Below the pieces are notes generated by a model. It was not told the origin of the DNA. It ran no database searches and was given only the letters and a program-made list of their open reading frames with translations. From contig CM030834.1 in assembly GCA_018105865.1 (NCBI GenBank), positions 18,532,719-18,596,718 on the forward strand: DNA of 64,000 bases. Reading direction: 5' to 3'. Position 1 is the stretch's first letter; every line of letters begins with the position of its first letter. This document shows positions 63,801 to 64,000 of the stretch, in pieces. Origin of the DNA: Metaphire vulgaris. Its lineage: Eukaryota > Annelida > Clitellata > Crassiclitellata > Megascolecidae. The translations under genes were made by a program, and so were the position numbers.

Positions 63801-63867
63801 TGGAAACAGTGATCGGCAGAGACGACCCAAGCAAATAGAGGCTCTTCAAGGGGAAGAAGTTGTTCAG
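14780..63867 (+). CDS. HERC1: HERC1 orthologue, giant HECT/RCC1-domain E3 ubiquitin ligase, 66 coding exons; C-terminus beyond window
   Basis: In vertebrates HERC1 is a cytosolic and Golgi-associated protein of about 4,860 residues that works as a guanine nucleotide exchange factor-like scaffold for ARF/Rab proteins and as a HECT E3 ligase. Here 66 exons join in phase to about 4,338 codons. The domain order by residue is: N-terminal region 1-359; RLD1 about 400-767; helical region 768-1966; SPRY about 2029-2183; [10 protein letters not shown] module 2331-2385; UBA about 2885-2930; Cys/His segment 3136-3215; WD40 about 3620-4012; RLD2 from 4168 on. This order and spacing are specific to HERC1. 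The rest of RLD2 and the HECT domain with its catalytic Cys must lie to the right. There is one clear one-base frameshift at 55149, a possible one near 45505, and doubtful splice choices around 32.1-33.4 kb. The ATG at 14780 is chosen because an acceptor AG precedes it by 8 bp and the sequence matches the family N-terminus. Confidence 0.96.
16140..16238 (+). CDS. HERC1: HERC1 exon 2 (327-359)
   Basis: 99 bp, phase 0 at both ends, acceptor TTTTAG and donor GTCTGA. It encodes [12 protein letters not shown], the conserved helix before RLD1. The donor is weak, but the phase with both neighbours is perfect. Confidence 0.85.
16515..16742 (+). CDS. HERC1: HERC1 exon 3, start of RLD1 (360-435)
   Basis: 228 bp, phase 0. 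It encodes [18 protein letters not shown], the first RCC1-type blade, ending at donor GTTGCA. Confidence 0.93.
17280..17511 (+). CDS. HERC1: HERC1 exon 4, RLD1 (436-513)
   Basis: 232 bp, ending in phase 1. It reads [31 protein letters not shown] and [12 protein letters not shown], typical RCC1 repeat motifs. Confidence 0.95.
17754..17833 (+). CDS. HERC1: HERC1 exon 5, RLD1 (513-539)
   Basis: 80 bp, phases 1 to 0. It reads [20 protein letters not shown], an RCC1 repeat. Too short to show as a long open frame. Confidence 0.94.
18213..18309 (+). CDS. HERC1: HERC1 exon 6, RLD1 (540-572)
   Basis: 97 bp, phases 0 to 1. It reads [20 protein letters not shown], then EGDYGRL. Donor GTGAGT. Confidence 0.94.
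18639..18718. mobile_element. TTAA-flanked piggyBac-like MITE, copy 1
   Basis: Bounded by TTAA at 18639-18642 and 18715-18718, with ends CCCCTTAACCTTG and CCCCAGTTAAGGGG. 80 bp, in HERC1 intron 6, in the opposite orientation to copy 3. Confidence 0.85.
19170..19313 (+). CDS. HERC1: HERC1 exon 7, RLD1 (572-620)
   Basis: 144 bp, phases 1 to 1. It reads [19 protein letters not shown], then [12 protein letters not shown] and WSFGGGDNG. Confidence 0.95.
19728..19855 (+). CDS. HERC1: HERC1 exon 8, RLD1 (620-662)
   Basis: 128 bp, phases 1 to 0. It reads [19 protein letters not shown], then [17 protein letters not shown]. Confidence 0.95.
20160..20375 (-). mobile_element. Probable tRNA-derived SINE with AAT tail
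   Basis: On the minus strand an A-box-like TAGCGGTGGTAAG (20359-20347) and a B-box-like AGTTTGAATCTG (20316-20305) are followed by a body that ends in AAT repeats (about 20165-20200). In HERC1 intron 8. Confidence 0.6.
20454..20481. repeat. (AC)n microsatellite
   Basis: A pure AC run in HERC1 intron 8. Confidence 0.95.
20713..20854 (+). CDS. HERC1: HERC1 exon 9, RLD1 (663-710)
   Basis: 142 bp, phases 0 to 1. It reads [20 protein letters not shown], then [14 protein letters not shown]. Confidence 0.95.
21440..21790 (+). mobile_element. Possible degenerate LINE 3' remnant
   Basis: Broken frames give [11 protein letters not shown] and CYAQDLRNC, reminiscent of the W..V..DLK..G...A.DR..WR tail of LINE ORF2. 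Heavily decayed. Confidence 0.4.
21837..21880. repeat. (GT)n microsatellite
   Basis: A GT run in HERC1 intron 9. Confidence 0.95.
22410..22581 (+). CDS. HERC1: HERC1 exon 10, end of RLD1 (710-767)
   Basis: 172 bp, phases 1 to 2. It reads [18 protein letters not shown], then [17 protein letters not shown], the last blade of the first propeller. Confidence 0.95.
22858..22898. repeat. (GACA)n / (GAGA)n microsatellite
   Basis: A mixed GACA and GAGA tetranucleotide tract in intron 10. Confidence 0.9.
22993..23127 (+). CDS. HERC1: HERC1 exon 11 (767-812)
   Basis: 135 bp, phases 2 to 2. It reads [20 protein letters not shown], then LERYCDG, the conserved helix after RLD1. Confidence 0.94.
23354..23519 (+). 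CDS. HERC1: HERC1 exon 12 (812-867)
   Basis: 166 bp, phases 2 to 0. It reads [20 protein letters not shown], then [16 protein letters not shown], a conserved helical region. Confidence 0.95.
24243..24368 (+). CDS. HERC1: HERC1 exon 13 (868-909)
   Basis: 126 bp, phase 0. It reads [20 protein letters not shown], then [11 protein letters not shown], almost unchanged in the family. Confidence 0.95.
25187..25372 (+). CDS. HERC1: HERC1 exon 14 (910-971)
   Basis: 186 bp, phase 0. It reads [20 protein letters not shown], then [16 protein letters not shown]. Confidence 0.95.
25856..26017 (+). CDS. HERC1: HERC1 exon 15 (972-1025)
   Basis: 162 bp, phase 0. It begins [16 protein letters not shown] and continues [17 protein letters not shown]. 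Acceptor TTTTAG, donor GTAAGA. Confidence 0.92.
26108..26702. mobile_element. hAT-like non-autonomous element (about 579 bp)
   Basis: The element at 26116-26694 begins CAGCAGTGGGCAACCTGCGG and ends AGATTGCCCACCCCTG (inverted repeats). The flanks ATGTACTG and ATGTACCA share the first six of eight bases. It lies in HERC1 intron 15; the interior is AT-rich and non-coding. Confidence 0.75.
27070..27202 (+). CDS. HERC1: HERC1 exon 16 (1026-1070)
   Basis: 133 bp, phases 0 to 1. It reads [19 protein letters not shown], then GRAEVLLQD. Donor GTGAGT. Confidence 0.93.
27722..27913 (+). CDS. HERC1: HERC1 exon 17 (1070-1134)
   Basis: 192 bp, phases 1 to 1. It is strongly hydrophobic: [20 protein letters not shown], then [20 protein letters not shown]. 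In this protein these are packed helices rather than membrane spans. Confidence 0.94.
28238..28314. repeat. (TCTG)n microsatellite
   Basis: A TCTG/TCAG tetranucleotide tract in intron 17. Confidence 0.93.
28563..28766 (+). CDS. HERC1: HERC1 exon 18 (1134-1202)
   Basis: 204 bp, phases 1 to 1. It reads [19 protein letters not shown], then [15 protein letters not shown], a very conserved HERC1 block. Confidence 0.95.
29189..29371 (+). CDS. HERC1: HERC1 exon 19 (1202-1263)
   Basis: 183 bp, phases 1 to 1. It begins [20 protein letters not shown] and contains [19 protein letters not shown]. Donor GTCTTA is weak, but the phase fits exon 20. Confidence 0.85.
29869..29980 (+). CDS. HERC1: HERC1 exon 20 (1263-1300)
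   Basis: 112 bp, phases 1 to 2. It reads [19 protein letters not shown]. Donor GTTTTT. Too short to stand out as an open frame. Confidence 0.85.
30301..30539 (+). CDS. HERC1: HERC1 exon 21 with Glu/Lys-rich tract (1300-1380)
   Basis: 239 bp, phases 2 to 1. It reads [17 protein letters not shown], then a low-complexity [17 protein letters not shown] tract, a charged linker that also occurs at this place in vertebrate HERC1 but varies in length. Confidence 0.92.
31091..31210 (+). CDS. HERC1: HERC1 exon 22 (1380-1420)
   Basis: 120 bp, phases 1 to 1. It reads [20 protein letters not shown]. Acceptor TTATAG, donor GTACAC. Confidence 0.9.
31431..31496 (+). CDS. HERC1: HERC1 exon 23 (1420-1442)
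   Basis: 66 bp, phases 1 to 1. It reads [20 protein letters not shown]. Acceptor TTTCAG, donor GTAAAT. The region is poorly conserved, so support comes from phase and splice sites. Confidence 0.7.
31948..32116 (+). CDS. HERC1: HERC1 exon 24 (1442-1498)
   Basis: 169 bp, phases 1 to 2 with donor GTAAAA at 32117. It contains [18 protein letters not shown]. An alternative donor GTTAGT at 32109 would end it in phase 0 and join directly to exon 26, skipping the microexon. Confidence 0.75.
32443..32725 (+). mobile_element. tRNA-derived SINE
   Basis: It contains an A box, TTAGCAGAGTGG (about 32455-32466), and a B box, GGTTCGATACC (32500-32510), about 34 bp apart, then a tRNA-unrelated body. The pol III promoter looks intact, so it is not a functional tRNA gene but a SINE in HERC1 intron 24. 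Confidence 0.75.
32766..32808 (+). CDS. HERC1: Possible HERC1 microexon 25 (1498-1512)
   Basis: 43 bp after acceptor TTGTAG and before donor GTTAGC. It would add [14 protein letters not shown] and converts phase 2 to phase 0, exactly what exon 26 needs. Equally, the alternative donor of exon 24 removes the need for it. The region diverges between species, so homology cannot decide. Confidence 0.4.
33042..33119. mobile_element. TTAA-flanked piggyBac-like MITE, copy 2
   Basis: Between TTAA at 33042-33045 and 33116-33119, the ends read CCCTTTACCGGCC and GGCCAGTAAAGGG. The core TTTTACATTACGTTACA resembles that of the copies at 18639, 48675 and 53812. Confidence 0.8.
33423..33752 (+). CDS. HERC1: HERC1 exon 26 (1513-1622)
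   Basis: 330 bp, phase 0. It reads [16 protein letters not shown], ending [10 protein letters not shown]. The acceptor is either CTTCAG (start 33423) or GGACAG (start 33405); both keep phase 0. The end, QQQRAE joined to [10 protein letters not shown] of the next exon, matches the HERC1 family well. Confidence 0.85.
34216..34446 (+). CDS. HERC1: HERC1 exon 27 (1623-1699)
   Basis: 231 bp, phase 0. It reads [16 protein letters not shown], then [16 protein letters not shown]. Donor GTGGGT. Confidence 0.93.
35031..35151 (+). CDS. HERC1: HERC1 exon 28 (1700-1740)
   Basis: 121 bp, phases 0 to 1. It reads [19 protein letters not shown]. Acceptor CCTTAG, donor GTAAAA. Confidence 0.9.
35884..36121 (+). 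CDS. HERC1: HERC1 exon 29 (1740-1819)
   Basis: 238 bp, phases 1 to 2. It reads [20 protein letters not shown], then [16 protein letters not shown]. Confidence 0.94.
36246..36427 (+). CDS. HERC1: HERC1 exon 30 (1819-1880)
   Basis: 182 bp, phases 2 to 1. It reads [20 protein letters not shown], then an acidic segment ending EKLSNESE. Confidence 0.9.
36760..36855. repeat. 24-bp minisatellite, four units, ending at the exon 31 acceptor
   Basis: Four head-to-tail copies of a 24-bp unit (TTTGTTATGTATGATACATA plus TCTG) with one or two substitutions. The last is followed at once by TTTTCAG, the acceptor of exon 31. Confidence 0.97.
36863..37015 (+). CDS. HERC1: HERC1 exon 31 (1880-1931)
   Basis: 153 bp, phases 1 to 1. 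It reads [20 protein letters not shown], then [15 protein letters not shown], close to the family block [18 protein letters not shown]. Confidence 0.95.
37172..37248. mobile_element. 73-bp hairpin MITE with TA target duplication, copy 2
   Basis: The element at 37174-37246 starts CGGGGTGGTGCAAAAAACTG and ends CGGTTTTTTGCACCACCCTG. It is nearly a perfect hairpin and is flanked by TA. Same family as 6683-6759. Confidence 0.87.
37419..37525 (+). CDS. HERC1: HERC1 exon 32 (1931-1966)
   Basis: 107 bp, phases 1 to 0. It reads [20 protein letters not shown], then LPSVGSN. Donor GTTTGA. Confidence 0.92.
37816..38142 (+). CDS. HERC1: HERC1 exon 33, start of SPRY (1967-2075)
   Basis: 327 bp, phase 0. 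It begins [17 protein letters not shown]. The SPRY fold begins near [14 protein letters not shown] and includes [19 protein letters not shown] and GCYQWK. Confidence 0.95.
38343..38582 (+). CDS. HERC1: HERC1 exon 34, SPRY core (2076-2155)
   Basis: 240 bp, phase 0. It reads [20 protein letters not shown], then [20 protein letters not shown] and FGKNGE. The SPRY core is close to identical with vertebrate HERC1, which marks a conserved protein-binding surface. Confidence 0.97.
38867..38950 (+). CDS. HERC1: HERC1 exon 35, end of SPRY (2156-2183)
   Basis: 84 bp, phase 0. It reads [20 protein letters not shown], then YSSNPGEK. Confidence 0.96.
39512..39794 (+). CDS. HERC1: HERC1 exon 36 (2184-2278)
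   Basis: 283 bp, phases 0 to 1. It reads [20 protein letters not shown], then [17 protein letters not shown]. Confidence 0.94.
40110..40267 (+). CDS. HERC1: HERC1 exon 37, Lys-rich linker (2278-2330)
   Basis: 158 bp, phases 1 to 0. A charged segment, [17 protein letters not shown], then [12 protein letters not shown]. The position matches a charged linker in vertebrate HERC1. Confidence 0.88.
40547..40710 (+). CDS. HERC1: HERC1 exon 38, [10 protein letters not shown] module (2331-2385)
   Basis: 164 bp, phases 0 to 2. It reads [20 protein letters not shown], then [18 protein letters not shown], a small beta-rich module conserved in HERC1. Confidence 0.95.
41109..42792. mobile_element. Non-autonomous hAT element (1,668 bp) with exact 8-bp duplication
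   Basis: The element at 41117-42784 begins CAGGGGTGTCAAGACTTTTT and ends GGTTTTGACACCCTG. The exact direct repeat TCTTAGGG flanks it (41109-41116, 42785-42792). The CAGGGGTGTCAA terminus is the classic Charlie-type hAT end. There is no transposase frame. The interior carries about four tandem units of about 180 bp. Confidence 0.92.
41671..42400. repeat. Four tandem units of about 180 bp inside the hAT element
   Basis: Units start near 41671, 41851, 42031 and 42216. Each contains CATTTTGTGGCATTTC-like sequence, CTCTAGAATAAAATTG, GGAATATATTGA, GTTTTAATTC and a TTGCATATCTA end. Confidence 0.9.
43009..43565 (+). CDS. HERC1: HERC1 exon 39 (2385-2571)
   Basis: 557 bp, the longest internal exon, phases 2 to 1. 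It begins [20 protein letters not shown], then [16 protein letters not shown], and ends in a long disordered Ser/Asp/Glu-rich linker. Donor GTTGAG. Confidence 0.92.
43802..44095. mobile_element. hAT-like MITE with exact 8-bp duplication GTCAGTGG
   Basis: The element at 43810-44087 (278 bp) begins CAGCGGCTTCTATC and ends GATAGAAGCCCCTG. GTCAGTGG flanks it at 43802-43809 and 44088-44095. The interior is C-rich and non-coding. Confidence 0.88.
44164..44625 (+). CDS. HERC1: HERC1 exon 40 (2571-2725)
   Basis: 462 bp, phases 1 to 1. It reads [20 protein letters not shown], then [20 protein letters not shown] and ERAQSML, a strongly conserved helical block. Confidence 0.95.
45406..45707 (+). CDS. 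HERC1: HERC1 exon 41 with possible one-base frameshift (about 2725-2825)
   Basis: It starts in phase 1: [15 protein letters not shown], then [12 protein letters not shown]. From about 45505 the more protein-like frame is shifted by +1, giving [19 protein letters not shown] and [17 protein letters not shown] and ending in phase 2 at donor GTGAGA. The unshifted frame also stays open but is Ala/Gly-rich. An extra A in the run at 45505-45508 would explain the shift. Confidence 0.75.
45912..46048 (+). CDS. HERC1: HERC1 exon 42 (about 2825-2871)
   Basis: 137 bp, ending in phase 1 at donor GTTGAG. It contains [18 protein letters not shown], similar to the Ser/Pro-rich linker before the UBA domain in vertebrates. 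The acceptor is ATTATCAG (start 45912) if exon 41 is frameshifted, or TTCCCAG (start 45925) if it is not. Confidence 0.75.
46491..46604 (+). CDS. HERC1: HERC1 exon 43, UBA first half (2871-2909)
   Basis: 114 bp, phases 1 to 1. It reads [20 protein letters not shown], then [10 protein letters not shown]. The LLEMGF-type motif is the ubiquitin-binding loop of UBA domains. Confidence 0.94.
47201..47411 (+). CDS. HERC1: HERC1 exon 44, UBA second half (2909-2979)
   Basis: 211 bp, phases 1 to 2. It reads [19 protein letters not shown], the last UBA helix, then a Ser/Thr-rich linker. Confidence 0.93.
47519..47541. repeat. (CAGA)n microsatellite
   Basis: A short CAGA tract followed by GA repeats in intron 44. 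Confidence 0.9.
47735..48005 (+). mobile_element. Degenerate LINE 3' end
   Basis: It reads [10 protein letters not shown], then [20 protein letters not shown] and [10 protein letters not shown], the C-terminal signature of LINE ORF2 proteins, with an internal stop. It lies in the sense direction in HERC1 intron 44. Confidence 0.85.
48128..48333 (+). CDS. HERC1: HERC1 exon 45 (2979-3048)
   Basis: 206 bp, phases 2 to 1. It begins [15 protein letters not shown] and continues [19 protein letters not shown], then [10 protein letters not shown]. Donor GTAAGC. Confidence 0.88.
48675..48754. mobile_element. TTAA-flanked piggyBac-like MITE, copy 3
   Basis: TTAA CCCCTTAACTGGG at the left and CCCAGTTAAGGGG TTAA at the right form a perfect inverted repeat. 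The core TACATTGAGTTACAGTTAAA is shared with 18639 (inverted) and 53812. 80 bp. Confidence 0.9.
48881..49143 (+). CDS. HERC1: HERC1 exon 46, acidic segment (3048-3135)
   Basis: 263 bp, phases 1 to 0. It reads [20 protein letters not shown], then [11 protein letters not shown]. The same acidic DLDDEAMEAMF-type motif lies here in vertebrate HERC1. Confidence 0.92.
49707..49818 (+). CDS. HERC1: HERC1 exon 47, Cys/His zinc-binding-like segment (3136-3173)
   Basis: 112 bp, phases 0 to 1. It reads [20 protein letters not shown], then LHPGCG. The C-x2-C ... H ... H-P-G-C pattern is kept from vertebrate HERC1 and resembles a motif in MYCBP2. A zinc-binding role is inferred. Confidence 0.93.
50085..50620 (-). 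mobile_element. Degenerate LINE reverse transcriptase, 3' part
   Basis: Minus-strand frames read [17 protein letters not shown] and ARLTKGEHQ (RT thumb region), then [18 protein letters not shown] (ORF2 tail), with stops and frame changes between. 5'-truncated, antisense in HERC1 intron 47. Confidence 0.85.
50746..51012 (+). CDS. HERC1: HERC1 exon 48 (3173-3262)
   Basis: 267 bp, phases 1 to 1. It reads [20 protein letters not shown], then [12 protein letters not shown]. The second Cys pair (C-x2-C) completes the putative zinc module. Then a basic linker and [11 protein letters not shown]. Confidence 0.93.
51555..51749 (+). CDS. HERC1: HERC1 exon 49 (3262-3327)
   Basis: 195 bp, phases 1 to 1. 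It reads [20 protein letters not shown], then [12 protein letters not shown]. Confidence 0.95.
52046..52217 (+). CDS. HERC1: HERC1 exon 50 (3327-3384)
   Basis: 172 bp, phases 1 to 2. It reads [20 protein letters not shown], then [20 protein letters not shown]. Confidence 0.95.
52505..52534. repeat. (GT)n microsatellite
   Basis: A GT run in intron 50, about 100 bp before exon 51. Confidence 0.95.
52631..52794 (+). CDS. HERC1: HERC1 exon 51 (3384-3439)
   Basis: 164 bp, phases 2 to 1. It reads [20 protein letters not shown], then VAAGRVS, nearly the vertebrate sequence. Confidence 0.94.
52950..53077 (+). CDS. HERC1: HERC1 exon 52 (3439-3481)
   Basis: 128 bp, phases 1 to 0. It reads [20 protein letters not shown], then LLIQLCTQ. 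Confidence 0.93.
53319..53535 (+). CDS. HERC1: HERC1 exon 53 (3482-3554)
   Basis: 217 bp, phases 0 to 1. It reads [20 protein letters not shown], then [19 protein letters not shown]. Confidence 0.94.
53812..53893. mobile_element. TTAA-flanked piggyBac-like MITE, copy 4
   Basis: Bounded by TTAA at 53812-53815 and 53890-53893. The right end CCCAGTTAAGGGG equals that of copy 3. The left end CCTCTTACCTGGG has drifted. Confidence 0.85.
54225..54525 (+). CDS. HERC1: HERC1 exon 54, start of WD40 region (3554-3654)
   Basis: 301 bp, phases 1 to 2. It reads [20 protein letters not shown], then [11 protein letters not shown] and the first WD40 strands [20 protein letters not shown]. Confidence 0.95.
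54795..54935 (+). mobile_element. LINE 3' terminal fragment (CR1/L2/jockey-type tail)
   Basis: It reads [20 protein letters not shown], then [11 protein letters not shown] stop, the well-known end of many LINE ORF2 proteins (GDR.F...A...WN.LP, FK..LK). The stop is in the expected place. It is a short 5'-truncated insertion in intron 54. Confidence 0.88.
55029..55067. repeat. (AAT)n microsatellite
   Basis: A short AAT array about 95 bp downstream of the LINE tail at 54795-54935 and 60 bp before exon 55. It may have grown from a retroposon tail. Confidence 0.9.
55127..55330 (+). CDS. HERC1: HERC1 exon 55, WD40, with one-base frameshift (3654-3722)
   Basis: It starts in phase 2 and reads SGQDGTVR, a textbook WD40 strand. 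The frame then needs one base less: the expected [20 protein letters not shown] lies in the next frame. As written, the frame meets TAG at 55164. The extra base is one of the two A at 55149-55150. After the shift the exon ends in phase 1, as exon 56 needs. Confidence 0.93.
55553..55756 (+). CDS. HERC1: HERC1 exon 56, WD40 (3722-3790)
   Basis: 204 bp, phases 1 to 1. It reads [15 protein letters not shown], then [14 protein letters not shown]. Confidence 0.94.
56514..56638 (+). CDS. HERC1: HERC1 exon 57, WD40 (3790-3831)
   Basis: 125 bp, phases 1 to 0. It reads [20 protein letters not shown], then VVYLSM. Confidence 0.93.
57315..57514 (+). CDS. HERC1: HERC1 exon 58, WD40 (3832-3898)
   Basis: 200 bp, phases 0 to 2. 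It reads [20 protein letters not shown], then [14 protein letters not shown]. Confidence 0.94.
57764..57842. repeat. (GA)n microsatellite
   Basis: A pure GA run of about 40 units in intron 58. Confidence 0.97.
58394..58478 (+). CDS. HERC1: HERC1 exon 59, WD40 (3898-3926)
   Basis: 85 bp, phases 2 to 0. It reads [15 protein letters not shown], a WD40 strand. Too short to appear as an open frame. Confidence 0.92.
59422..59679 (+). CDS. HERC1: HERC1 exon 60, last WD40 repeats (3927-4012)
   Basis: 258 bp, phase 0. It reads [20 protein letters not shown], then [20 protein letters not shown]. Confidence 0.95.
59993..60166 (+). CDS. HERC1: HERC1 exon 61 (4013-4070)
   Basis: 174 bp, phase 0. It reads [20 protein letters not shown], then QHSYEK, close to the family block PCMRAFL..LP.MLQEQ.AYEK. 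Confidence 0.94.
60415..60700 (-). mobile_element. Degenerate LINE 3' end
   Basis: The minus strand reads [20 protein letters not shown], then [19 protein letters not shown], the C-terminal tail of a LINE ORF2, with an early stop. It lies antisense in HERC1 intron 61. The stretch 60700-60935 may continue the element. Confidence 0.82.
60976..61108 (+). CDS. HERC1: HERC1 exon 62 (4071-4115)
   Basis: 133 bp, phases 0 to 1. It reads [20 protein letters not shown], then [13 protein letters not shown]. Family match H-V-x-x-G-x-Q-L-x-H-S-x-x-x-Q-C-L. Acceptor TTTTAG, donor GTTAGT. Confidence 0.93.
61526..61683 (+). CDS. HERC1: HERC1 exon 63 (4115-4167)
   Basis: 158 bp, phases 1 to 0. It reads [20 protein letters not shown], a conserved helix ahead of RLD2. 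Confidence 0.93.
62169..62360 (+). CDS. HERC1: HERC1 exon 64, start of RLD2 (4168-4231)
   Basis: 192 bp, phase 0. It reads [20 protein letters not shown], then [20 protein letters not shown], the entry of the second RCC1-like domain. Confidence 0.96.
63285..63423 (+). CDS. HERC1: HERC1 exon 65, RLD2 (4232-4278)
   Basis: 139 bp, phases 0 to 1. It reads [20 protein letters not shown], then [16 protein letters not shown], almost identical to vertebrate HERC1. Confidence 0.97.
63686..63867 (+). CDS. HERC1: HERC1 exon 66, RLD2, last exon in window (4278-4338)
   Basis: 182 bp, phases 1 to 0. It reads [20 protein letters not shown], then [20 protein letters not shown]. Donor GTTATA. The next exon (MSCGFKH-type blade) is outside the window. 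Confidence 0.97.
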
Positions 63868-64000
63868 GTTATAATTCTTTTACACTGGTATTGGTTTCAC
63901 TATGGAGCGAAATTGTAATTGATCTTGTGCAAATATGAATGTTAATAAACTAATGATTTTGCCTTAAACTTTAATTGTTTTTATCTCTGAGCATATCACA

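Overview
This is nuclear DNA of an intron-rich animal, most likely a marine invertebrate bilaterian. The evidence is GT-AG introns of roughly 80 to 2,300 bp, two animal-specific genes, and many MITEs, SINEs, LINE ends and microsatellites. The phylum cannot be fixed from the sequence alone.

Left part (1-8.3 kb): the 5' half of a tropomyosin gene on the minus strand. Four exons of 114, 126, 134 and 118 bp (7059-7172, 2903-3028, 1498-1631, 375-492) encode residues 1-164. The gene runs off the left edge. Its introns are packed with AAT and AT microsatellites and short DNA-transposon derivatives. A GC-rich block upstream of the start codon (about 7.17-8.25 kb) is the probable promoter and 5' UTR.

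Middle part (8.3-14.7 kb): no convincing gene. It holds a composite MITE structure (9201-9996), further hAT-like MITEs, an AT array, a CpG-rich candidate promoter and non-coding first exon for the next gene (about 12.48-12.76 kb), a LINE 3' remnant and another MITE.

Right part (14.78-64 kb): one very large plus-strand gene, the orthologue of HERC1, the giant HECT-family E3 ubiquitin ligase. I resolve 66 coding exons (one of them doubtful), about 4,338 codons. In order they encode the HERC1 N-terminal region, the first RCC1-like domain (RLD1), a long helical region, a SPRY domain, a conserved tryptophan/glycine-rich module, a UBA domain, a Cys/His zinc-binding-like segment, WD40 repeats and the start of the second RCC1-like domain (RLD2). 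The rest of RLD2 and the catalytic HECT domain lie beyond the right edge. Reading phase is continuous across the exons except for one clear one-base frameshift (about 55149) and one possible one (about 45505), both probably assembly errors.

The genes are divergent, with start codons about 7.6 kb apart. Human TPM1 and HERC1 lie in the same band of chromosome 15, so the pairing may be old linkage. I found no evidence of a wholly new biological system. The unusual content is this linkage, the composite transposon and several well-preserved MITE families with readable target-site duplications.
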